From Oceanispirochaeta sp963676905 (lineage in GTDB: Bacteria; Spirochaetota; Spirochaetia; DSM-2461), in contig CAXXVE010000001.1 of NCBI GenBank assembly GCA_963676905.2, positions 2,914,001-2,978,000 of the forward strand: a DNA stretch of 64,000 bases, given 5' to 3'. The position numbers were made by a program, and so were the translations under genes. Of the stretch, positions 9,025 through 16,659 are shown piece after piece; within the stretch, counting starts at the first letter, position 1; each line of letters opens with the position of its first letter. The notes under the pieces were generated by a model that was not told where the DNA came from, did no database searches, and saw only the letters and a program-made list of their open reading frames with translations.

Positions 9025-10090
9025 ATAAAAGGATTCTTTTTTTACTTTTCTTTTATTGCCGGCCCTTTTCTGTGTTGCACAATCCGGGGGAGAAGTTCTT
9101 CTCAGGTGGGCGGATATGGAGGCTGCCTATCATATTGAAGTAAGGAAAGACGGCTTTGTTTTTTTTGAAAAGGATCAGATGGAAAATGAGATAGCCCTCG
9201 ATCTGGTTCCAGGGTATTACGAATATCAAATCCAGGTCCTTGACCCCTTTGGTAAGGTTCTCAGCAATTCCGGATGGATTCCTCTGAATGTTACAAGGTC
9301 TCAGATTCCTGCATACAGGCTGATAACGCCTGTTACTATTGCCTCCCGTGTAAAGAACAGTTTCAGTATTCCTATAGACAGCTCTGACTTGAATCCTGGA
9401 ACGGAGTTCTATCTCCAGGGTAAAAAGAAAAGGATAAAGGGAGAATGGAATGGGCTGCAGAGTCCCCAGGGAGAAGTCATTTTTTCAGATGTTAGGCTGA
9501 AGTCCGGAAGCTGGGAGCTTACGGCAGTCGATCCCTCAAAAGAGACATTCTCCCAGACCGATGCAGTCATAGCCAGACCAATGTATAGAACTGAGAGCTC
9601 TCTGAGAGAGTCTCAATTTGATATTCAGATCGGAACAGCACCTCTTGCAGCCTTTTCTCAAGGAGGCTCTGGAGACACAGCTCTCTCTCTGTGGAGCATT
9701 GATGCTGTCCTGCTTGTTCAATCAGGGTCCACCGTTCCTCTACTCAGGGATATGGGCCTCGAGTTTCACGGTCGTCTCGGTTATGCTGGCGCCGATCCTG
9801 TAACTCAAAATCCAGGCCTGCTGGGCAGGGGAGATCTTTCGATATTCTACAGACCCAATTCGGGGAACCGGGTGCTGCCTTATATACAGGCAGGAACAGG
9901 TTTTCTTGCCACCGGCAGTGATGACTTCTTTTCAGGAAAAACCGCCCTTGTATTTTCCGGCGGAGCGGGTATTGATATCAATAAAAACAGGCACTACTTC
10001 CGTCTGGGATTGAGCGGGAGTTACGGTTATACAGATTCACAGGAAATGATCATCTGTGAGCTCATTTTCAGATGGGGGTATCAGCTTTGA
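9018..10090 (+). CDS. Second outer-membrane protein of the operon, frame broken at a T7 run
   Basis: The body reads from 9056 (TTG) to 10090 and is a paralogue of the upstream gene: LLRWADMEAAYHIEVRKDG, then YEYQIQVLDPFGK, and a C-terminal barrel ending FRWGYQL. The natural start is the ATG at 9018, which has a strong Shine-Dalgarno (GGAGGAGG at 9004-9011) and overlaps the previous stop. That ATG is in another frame. Adding one base to the seven T at 9037-9043 would join it to the body and create a clean signal peptide (MVNKRILFFTFLLLPALF). So this is either a real -1 frameshift, a phase-variable tract, programmed slippage, or a sequencing error. Without the repair the TTG-started product has a very short signal peptide. 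Confidence 0.75.
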
Positions 10091-12066
10091 ATTCCTTTGT
10101 ACAAGACAGCAATAGACTATCCAGTATTAATAAATCATGTTTTTGGATATTCAGGTTTTCCGCGATTCTGTTGGCGGTTCTTTCTGTTCTTTCCGGTTGT
10201 GAGATGTTCAGCAGGGCTGACTACTCTGACTATCTGGAACGTGTAAACGGACTCTATACCTATTCTCTGACATACAACAGCAATAACAGCGGTTATCACG
10301 GATATGTAGAAGGAGAAGTACCTGTTGACTCCGGGATCTATCTTGAAGGTAAAGCCGCTGTAGTTAAGGATCAGAATGATCTTATTAAACCGTATTTTAC
10401 ATTCTCCGGATGGAGCCTGACGCTGGGAGGTCCTGTGGACTATCTGCCCGGTGACAGCTTTCAGTTTCCCGGAAACAGCATCACCCTCTATGCAGTATGG
10501 TCTGAGGACAACTATACCCTCAGCTATGATGGAAACGGCAATACCGGTGGAGTTGTTCCTTCAAGCCAGTCAAGTATTCACGCTACTTCTGTGACTGTTT
10601 CAGCAGATGTTCTGTCCCGTTCCTCCTACTACTTTATCGGCTGGAATACAGAAGCCGACGGCAGTGGAACTTTTTACGGGTCTGGTGATGAAATCAACCT
10701 GACAGGAGATCTGACTCTCTATGCCTACTGGAGCGCTATACCCGGTTATGCCGTAACTTATAACGGAAACGGTTCAACCGGAGGTTCCACACCCTCTACG
10801 CATATAAAATATGAAAATACAGATCTCAACATCAAAACCGGAGACTCTCTGATTCGCACTAATTACAGCTTCACAGGTTGGAACACAAGCCCCGATGGAA
10901 GCGGAAATGATTACACACCCGGATTTGTGTACACAGACAATGCACCTCTGACTCTCTATGCCATGTGGCAGATCACAATTTTTGGTTCAGGAACCGCAGT
11001 CGATCCCTACCAGATCGGTATGGCTGAGCAGCTTGTGATGGTTGGAACAGAACCCTTTGGTCTGGATGATCACTATATTCAAACAGATAATATTGATCTA
11101 GCGGGAATTGAGTTTGTGCCAATTGGAGATCCATATAATAAGTTTACAGGGAACTTTGATGGAAATGACTTTGAGATTCGTAATTTAACGATATCCAGCT
11201 TCGGTGGGAACTATCTTGGTTTGTTCGGGTATGCTTCTGGTGGAGCAGGAGAGAATGTCATCCAATCTGTGCATCTCACTGACTACAACATTACAGTCAA
11301 TTCAGAAAATCCAAGATATATGGGATCTCTAATTGGATTCTCGGGAGGGGGAACTGATGTTCGATTCTGCAGTGCAGAAGGGACCATATTTATTACAAAG
11401 ATGCATTCAGTTGATACCTCCTATGTCGGGGGGCTAATAGGGTATATCTCAAGCACACAGGCCGTTTCTGAGTGCTATTCCAAGGGGGATATTGTTCTAG
11501 GCAGCGGGGCAGGTTCAGGAGAACTCACTCTTTATGTCGGTGGCCTCATCGGGCAAAATGAAGCTCCTATTTTCAACTGTTATTCAACAGTTTCTATCAC
11601 TGATTTCAGCATTCAGCCATGGTCTAACTACTTTTCCGGCGGTCTTTTAGGGAGATCAAGGTTAAGTAGTAATAGCAATAATTATGCGACTGGATCAATA
11701 TCAATGAATGGAACAGGGGGGGCTCTAGGCGGAATTATTGGTTATGTCAGTTCTGACAATATTTCTGGTTCCATTGCATTCAATGATTCCCTATCCGATG
11801 GAAGTAGAATTACACAGTTTTCCCCGGTAATAAATTCCTGTTATGCAAATGAATATATGCTGATAAACGGTTCAGTACCGGGGGATCTTGATATCAGTCC
11901 ATCCTCAACAGCAGGAGAAAATCTCACTCAAGTTAATTTTAGTAATATGGGGTACATGACTGGTGTTCTGGGCTGGGACAGCAGTATCTGGGAAGTGAAG
12001 GATGGCGCTGTGCGGCCGACACTGAAGAATAACTCTGGAGGTGATGACGGGCAGACAATGCAATAG
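10072..12066 (+). CDS. Lipoprotein with InlB-type (Listeria-Bacteroides) repeats and GLUG-like region
   Basis: A 664-residue surface-type lipoprotein, last gene of the cyclase-FecR operon (its ATG overlaps the previous gene by 19 bases). The signal peptide has a long N-region, then VLSVLSGC with lipobox Cys at about 43. About 63-300 contains three to four InlB B-type repeats, each ending in FxGWxxxxDGSG....LYAxW. From about 300 the protein changes to GLUG-like strands (GNFDGNDFEIRNLTI, YLGLFGY, SYVGGLIGY), as in adhesins and peptidase-associated surface proteins. The DNA of this second part is more AT-rich than the first, consistent with domain shuffling. Likely an adhesion or recognition protein; the partner is unknown. 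Confidence 0.85.
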   Translation: MGVSALNSFVQDSNRLSSINKSCFWIFRFSAILLAVLSVLSGCEMFSRADYSDYLERVNGLYTYSLTYNSNNSGYHGYVEGEVPVDSGIYLEGKAAVVKDQNDLIKPYFTFSGWSLTLGGPVDYLPGDSFQFPGNSITLYAVWSEDNYTLSYDGNGNTGGVVPSSQSSIHATSVTVSADVLSRSSYYFIGWNTEADGSGTFYGSGDEINLTGDLTLYAYWSAIPGYAVTYNGNGSTGGSTPSTHIKYENTDLNIKTGDSLIRTNYSFTGWNTSPDGSGNDYTPGFVYTDNAPLTLYAMWQITIFGSGTAVDPYQIGMAEQLVMVGTEPFGLDDHYIQTDNIDLAGIEFVPIGDPYNKFTGNFDGNDFEIRNLTISSFGGNYLGLFGYASGGAGENVIQSVHLTDYNITVNSENPRYMGSLIGFSGGGTDVRFCSAEGTIFITKMHSVDTSYVGGLIGYISSTQAVSECYSKGDIVLGSGAGSGELTLYVGGLIGQNEAPIFNCYSTVSITDFSIQPWSNYFSGGLLGRSRLSSNSNNYATGSISMNGTGGALGGIIGYVSSDNISGSIAFNDSLSDGSRITQFSPVINSCYANEYMLINGSVPGDLDISPSSTAGENLTQVNFSNMGYMTGVLGWDSSIWEVKDGAVRPTLKNNSGGDDGQTMQ

Positions 12067-12111
12067 TAAAGCTTAATTTATATTTACATAAGAATATTTT
12101 GGAGGATAAAA

Positions 12112-12738
12112 TTGAACAAAATCAAAAGCAAAACAGTGTTGTTTTTTTTATTTCTAGTACTCTTTTCCTGTGATACAGGAACTAACACAACTGGGAATAA
12201 TCTTAATCCAGATTCTACTGATACTGATCCTACCGGACCATTACCTGCAATTCTGCATATAAGTCCTAATACAGGAGTATTACCTAATGATCAACTTACT
12301 ATTACAGGCACTGATCTTGACAGTGTTTCATATGCATTATTTACAGGTGAAGCAGATAAAATATATCCTACATCAATCTCGTACACTGAGCTGAAACTGT
12401 TTATGCCGGAAATGGCCCAAAGCGGCCCTATTCTTTTAGTAACAAAAGGTGGAAGAATTGCTACTGTAGATATTGTTACTCAAAAACCTGATGTTAACAA
12501 TTTCAATTCAGGGGCTGCTGTCTCAACGGGGGAAAATGTAACAATTGGTGGGACATTTTTTAATTTATTGGCGTCAGTTTTATTTTCAGGATCATCTTCT
12601 CCAGTATCTGTAACAGGTCCTACTGATGGTCAATATAATGTAATTGTGCCTAGTGATGCAGGCCCGGGTCTTATTAAACTGATAATGAATAACGGTGAAA
12701 TTGTGAATACAGTCGTAAACGTGACATTTGTTGAGTAA
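12112..12738 (+). CDS. Small lipoprotein with two IPT/TIG domains
   Basis: A 208-residue protein starting at TTG with a good Shine-Dalgarno (GGAGGA, about 12101-12106). Residues 1-20 are a lipoprotein signal (KTVLFFLFLVLFSC). After a Thr/Asn/Asp-rich linker there are two immunoglobulin-like IPT/TIG domains: about 43-125 (ILHISPNTGVLPNDQLTITG) and about 127-208 (VNNFNSGAAVSTGENVTIGG). Such domains mediate binding at cell surfaces. The gene is AT-rich compared with the core genes of this window, which with its position after the InlB-repeat gene suggests an accessory surface module. No enzyme motif is present. Confidence 0.82.
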   Translation: MNKIKSKTVLFFLFLVLFSCDTGTNTTGNNLNPDSTDTDPTGPLPAILHISPNTGVLPNDQLTITGTDLDSVSYALFTGEADKIYPTSISYTELKLFMPEMAQSGPILLVTKGGRIATVDIVTQKPDVNNFNSGAAVSTGENVTIGGTFFNLLASVLFSGSSSPVSVTGPTDGQYNVIVPSDAGPGLIKLIMNNGEIVNTVVNVTFVE

Positions 12739-12863
12739 AACTCAAAGATATTAATGTCGATTGTTAATGTTAAGACAAGCGGATAAAAAAGTGGATTAGA
12801 TGTATAAAAAAAATTATTGTTTCTTAAATATATAATAAAGTTTACTATTAAAACAACATATAT

Positions 12864-13280
12864 TTGTGGAGTAATGATATAAAAAAGTCTCTGATTATTC
12901 TTTTTACGATTCTGCTTGCCTTAATATCATGTGACGACCAATCTTTTACAAACAAATCACCAAGAATTATCAATGCTGTAGTTGTTGATGAAAATGGATA
13001 TTCTGTTGCAACAGGGATTATTGGAGAAACAATATATCTAATATTTCAAGCTGAAGACAAAGATCGGGATATGGTTTTGCTCCATTATTCCTTTTCAGAT
13101 GGTTGTAATACTAAAAGTGGGAAAGTCGCAATTATTAATTCTCCAGCGGATGTAGATATCAATTATCTGCCAGTTCTACTGGAAGGGTCAGTCGAAGTCT
13201 GGTCTATTACTCTATTAATTGAGGATTTGGCTGGTAATATGAGCAATATTTACACTTTGAGTTTTACGATTAGCAGCTAG
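12864..13280 (+). CDS. Small putative lipoprotein with an unclear start
   Basis: A roughly 135-residue AT-rich protein of unknown function. The hydrophobic segment KKSLIILFTILLALISC is a textbook lipoprotein signal with Cys in the lipobox. The mature part (about 110 residues) looks like a single beta-rich domain. The frame can open at TTG 12864, but the only Shine-Dalgarno (GGAG, 12868-12871) lies inside that reading. The ATG at 12874 runs into TAA after two codons. Removing two bases of the ATGATATAAA stretch would give an ideal MIKKSLIIL start. Initiation from ATA at 12879, spaced seven bases from GGAG, is another option. Confidence 0.6.
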   Translation: MWSNDIKKSLIILFTILLALISCDDQSFTNKSPRIINAVVVDENGYSVATGIIGETIYLIFQAEDKDRDMVLLHYSFSDGCNTKSGKVAIINSPADVDINYLPVLLEGSVEVWSITLLIEDLAGNMSNIYTLSFTISS

Positions 13281-13428
13281 TAATTATTCCTTTGTCTTTT
13301 GCCATAGGTAGGGTTTCTAAACCTGCAAGATACATTCTCAATTTTCGATAGTGCCAGAAAATGATACAGGGATTGTACTATTATTCAATTTAAATAGCTA
13401 TTGAAGTCTATAGCCTCTGGAGCCCCAT

Positions 13429-15636
13429 ATGCAAAAAAAAATATTCCTGTTCCTTATAGTATCTATATTCATATTGAATTCTCTCAATGCAGAGCCTGTT
13501 AGTAAGCCAAAAGTAGCGGTCGTCCTTGCCGGAGGCGGAGCCCTGGGCTTTGCTCACATCGGAGCATTAAAGGTTCTGGAAGAGGAGGGGATACAACCTG
13601 ATCTGATAATCGGCACAAGTATGGGAGGCATTGTAGGGGCTCTTTATGCCACGGGATACAGGGCAGAAGAGATTGAGAAGATCGTCAATGATGCTGATTG
13701 GAAGGATATCATGCTGGATAGCTTTGAAAGGAAGCTATTGAGTTTTGAGCAGAAAAAGCAGCAGTCCCGCTACTATCTTACTCTTGATTTAAAGGAGAAT
13801 AGCCGGATAACCGATGTGGGGCTCTTTCAAGCACAGAAGGTAATGGAGTTTCTTGACGAAATTCTTTCCCCCTATTCTGCAGAGCTGGATTTTGATGACC
13901 TGCCGATTCCCTTTAGAGCAGTGAGTGCCGATCTTCTCACGGGAGAGAAGATCGTATATGAAACGGGGGACCTCAAGACCGCCCTCAGAGCTTCAATGTC
14001 TGTCCCGGGGGTGTTTACTCCTGTCTACTATCAGGAGCGTTACGCCATAGACGGAGGATGGAGTGAAAATCTCCCGGCAACAGTCGCCCGTGATCTTGGA
14101 GCCGATATTGTCATTGCAGTGGCTCTGACATCCCTTGAAGATGATATTGAAAAACTGAATTCACTTAGCGCTGTCGCGTCTCAGGTCGATCAGATCAAGT
14201 CGCTGCAGCAGACAAGAGAGAGCCTTGATGCTGCAGATATTGTGATATCTCCGGATCTTCGAGGGTATTCCATGGGTGACTTTGAGAAGGGAGCACCTCT
14301 TATTGAACTGGGATATAAAGGAGCAGATGAGCAACGGTCTGTTTTAAGGGCACTGGCTCAGACTCTCCCTGAATCCAAAAAACTGCTGCGAGTGCCGGAG
14401 GAGCGGGTTGTTTCTATAAACAGTATAACCGTTGATACCGGAGGGAATGAAGCGCATTCAATCAGTATAAAAAACTATCTGAATGAAAATCTGGAAAGGA
14501 GGATCTCACTGTCATCTCTCAGAGAGACCGTCTACAGTCTGTATGACAGCGGTGACTACAGTTATGTCTGGTACCGCCTCATTCCTGATGATTCAGGGAG
14601 TTATGAACTGCATGTTGAGGCTCCGGGGATTGATCACTCCCGGTTTGAGTTCAGCGCTTCTCTGGACTTTGGCAGTCAGGTGATCGACAGCCATTTTACA
14701 GAGTTCACTTTAAAAACTGCAATTCAGTACTGGCTGGGAGAAAAGAAATACAGCCAGCTCTTTGCCGAACTTTGGCTCTCTGATTTTCCATCTTTTATTC
14801 TCGGTGCCAGTATAAAACCGGGAAGGAAGAGCTGGCAGACCGGAGCCGCCTTGTCCTATGTCACTACCTCTCGTTATTACTTCCAAGATGATGTGGTCTC
14901 TTCAACAAATGCCATTCAGGATCTGAGTGGAACGCTGTTCATGGCAATACCTCTGTTTAGAGTTTCTGAAATCGGTTTTGAAAACTACTACGGCTATACA
15001 TGGAGCAATAATCGCTCGGGTGTACCGGTCATGGATGATCAGGGCTGGTTTAATATGGGGTTCAGGGAGATGCTTTCCATTGACAGCCTTGACCGGATTA
15101 TTGCACCGAGAAAGGGAGTCAATGCCGCATTGATATTCGACAACAGTTTTGACAGTAAGCTGCAAATGGATCTTACATACAAGACCGCAGGACGCGGCTA
15201 TATACCGCTATTCAGTGAAAGGTTTATTTTGATCCCTCAGTGGGAAGCACAGGGGCTGATAAAGGGAAATCTGCCTGTTATTGAAGAGCCGGTTCTGGGG
15301 CGGGCTATAAATCTTTATGGATTCTATCCTCAGGAACTGAGTGGAGAGAATGTGGCAATGGGCGGTATTGAGGCTAGATTCAGACTGGGCACTCTTCCTC
15401 TCGGTGCGGGACAGGAGTTTTATCTCATTCTGGGGGGACAGTTTGCTGCAACCTGGCAGGATGATATTCCCGGCCTGTATGATCATCCAGAATTGTATGG
15501 CGGCTATGGATTCGGCTTTATCCTGAATACAACAATCGGTGAGGTACAGATGAACGCTACTTTCAATCAGGACGGTCGTTTTTCATCATTTCTTGGTATT
15601 TCAACATCTTCCTCATTGCTGGACAAGCTACAGTAG
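13429..15636 (+). CDS. Patatin-like phospholipase with POTRA and beta-barrel (type Vd autotransporter-like)
   Basis: A 735-residue exported protein. Signal peptide 1-22. The patatin domain (about 26-310) has the oxyanion loop GGGALGFAHIG, the nucleophile elbow GTSMGG and the catalytic Asp in AIDGGWSENLPA, so an active Ser-Asp lipase is predicted. About 325-400 resembles a single POTRA domain (SINSITVDTGGNE... LYDSGDYSYVWYRL), and the C-terminal ~330 residues are barrel strands like BamA/FhaC-family proteins. This order matches PlpD-type secreted patatins, where the barrel carries the lipase to the surface. GGAG is about 8 bases before the ATG. It is transcribed apart from the upstream operon (148-base gap). 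Confidence 0.92.
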   Translation: MQKKIFLFLIVSIFILNSLNAEPVSKPKVAVVLAGGGALGFAHIGALKVLEEEGIQPDLIIGTSMGGIVGALYATGYRAEEIEKIVNDADWKDIMLDSFERKLLSFEQKKQQSRYYLTLDLKENSRITDVGLFQAQKVMEFLDEILSPYSAELDFDDLPIPFRAVSADLLTGEKIVYETGDLKTALRASMSVPGVFTPVYYQERYAIDGGWSENLPATVARDLGADIVIAVALTSLEDDIEKLNSLSAVASQVDQIKSLQQTRESLDAADIVISPDLRGYSMGDFEKGAPLIELGYKGADEQRSVLRALAQTLPESKKLLRVPEERVVSINSITVDTGGNEAHSISIKNYLNENLERRISLSSLRETVYSLYDSGDYSYVWYRLIPDDSGSYELHVEAPGIDHSRFEFSASLDFGSQVIDSHFTEFTLKTAIQYWLGEKKYSQLFAELWLSDFPSFILGASIKPGRKSWQTGAALSYVTTSRYYFQDDVVSSTNAIQDLSGTLFMAIPLFRVSEIGFENYYGYTWSNNRSGVPVMDDQGWFNMGFREMLSIDSLDRIIAPRKGVNAALIFDNSFDSKLQMDLTYKTAGRGYIPLFSERFILIPQWEAQGLIKGNLPVIEEPVLGRAINLYGFYPQELSGENVAMGGIEARFRLGTLPLGAGQEFYLILGGQFAATWQDDIPGLYDHPELYGGYGFGFILNTTIGEVQMNATFNQDGRFSSFLGISTSSSLLDKLQ

Positions 15637-15680
15637 AGAGCTTTACTACTGTTTTGACCGGCTTCTGCAATACAGGAAAT

Positions 15681-15722
15681 AAAAAAGCTTCACTGATTTC
15701 TGAAAAAATCAGTGAAGCTTTT
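15681..15722 (-). terminator. Terminator of tmRNA (possibly bidirectional)
   Basis: A 15-bp perfect stem (15683-15697 with 15708-15722) has a 10-base loop. Read on the minus strand it ends in six T (15681-15686), terminating ssrA just after its 3' end. On the plus strand it may also stop the patatin transcript, though the T run there is short. Confidence 0.8.
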
Positions 15723-15724
15723 AA

Positions 15725-16103
15725 TGGAGGTGGCGGGAATCGAACCCGCGTCCTGCCGGGCGCTGGTAAGGCCTCTACAAGTTTAGTCTCTTCTTAAAAA
15801 TTCGGAATCAACGAGAGGAAAAAACGACCCTGACGATTCCTACTTCCGGAAAAATGTTCCCTTCCAATCCCGGATTAGAGGAAAGGTAAGTCCTGGTTTC
15901 TGGCGGACGACCCCAGCCTCAGAACGGCGTCTGGAGTATCCGTCGCTGCTATATATTAAGCTGCGAGGGCAAGTGCGGAGTTATCGAAAGAAACGATAAC
16001 TTCATCTTCTTTTTTGGCACTTAACAAAAAGGCAGTTTAAGGAGGTAACGCTCCACTTGCAACCCGACCATCGTGATCCAACAGTCGAAACCTTGGCACC
16101 CCC
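15725..16103 (-). ncRNA. ssrA: tmRNA (transfer-messenger RNA)
   Basis: A 379-base one-piece tmRNA that rescues stalled ribosomes with SmpB. The 5' end GGGGGUG (16103-16097) pairs with CACCUCC near the 3' end. The T-arm GGGTTCGATTCCC is clear, and a discriminator A sits at 15725. CCA is not encoded: TTAA follows. The resume codon is GCC at 16018-16016 and the stop TAA at 15958-15956. The encoded tag is AKKEDEVIVSFDNSALALAA (20 residues), ending in the usual Ala-Leu-Ala-Ala degron. It is longer than most tags and its middle is a perfect 7-bp inverted repeat (15980-16000). smpB lies immediately upstream on the same strand. Confidence 0.95.
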
Positions 16104-16120
16104 AATTGGGTGTGAAAGAC

Positions 16121-16149
16121 ATCATAATCGCTTCGGTCCGGCAAGTCAA
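16121..16149 (-). promoter_or_regulatory. Sigma-70 type promoter of ssrA
   Basis: On the minus strand, TTGACT (16149-16144) and TATGAT (16126-16121) are separated by exactly 17 bases. The -10 box ends 17 bases before the mature tmRNA 5' end, leaving a short leader for RNase P removal. Confidence 0.8.
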
Positions 16150-16174
16150 TATACTCCCGGACCAAAGGTTTATT

Positions 16175-16645
16175 CTATTTCATACGGAAGGTCCTTTCCG
16201 CATCCCGCTTCAGGTCCTTCTCTTTGATTGTGTTTCTCTTGTCGTAGAGCTTTTTACCACGGCAAACTCCCAGATCAATCTTGACCCGGCCATTCTTCAG
16301 GTAGAACTTCAGGGGGATCAGAGTAAAGCCCTTCTCCTGAACCTTCCGTTCCAGTTTTTTTATCTCCTGCCTGTGGGCAAGGAGTTTCCGTACCGCATCG
16401 CTGGAGTGGTTATGAATGTTTCCGAAGTCGTAGGGAGTAATGGAGAGGTTCTTGATAAAGAGTTCTCCTTTCTTGATCTCTACAAAGGCATCGGGGAAAG
16501 AGAATTTTCCAGCTTTTAGGGACTTTACTTCAGTTCCCCTGAGGACAATTCCCACTTCGAGATTCTCGGTTATCTCATAATTGAAGCGGGCTTTTCTATT
16601 TTCACCCAGTACATTGGACGGGGTTTTCTTTTTTTTCTTAGCCAT
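16175..16645 (-). CDS. smpB: SsrA-binding protein SmpB
   Basis: A 156-residue RNA-binding protein that loads tmRNA onto stalled ribosomes. Family blocks are present: RKARFNYEITENLEVGIVL, GTEVKSLKAGK, DAFVEI, LFIKNLSITPYDFGN, HRQEIKKLERKVQEKGFTLIPLKFY and the basic C-terminal tail KLYDKRNTIKEKDLKRDAER. The extra N-terminal run of lysines (AKKKKKT) and the length are normal. It starts 14 bases after the PEGA/FGE-like gene, with AAAGG upstream of the ATG, so it is probably co-transcribed with it. ssrA follows from its own promoter inside the 3' neighbourhood of this gene. Confidence 0.97.
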   Translation of the reverse strand: MAKKKKKTPSNVLGENRKARFNYEITENLEVGIVLRGTEVKSLKAGKFSFPDAFVEIKKGELFIKNLSITPYDFGNIHNHSSDAVRKLLAHRQEIKKLERKVQEKGFTLIPLKFYLKNGRVKIDLGVCRGKKLYDKRNTIKEKDLKRDAERTFRMK

Positions 16646-16659
16646 TTAATTAAACCTTT

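Noticed and set aside
15725..15760. A tRNA gene suggested by the GGGTTCGATTCCC T-arm
   Set aside because: There is no anticodon arm next to it; the acceptor partner lies about 370 bases away, as in tmRNA.
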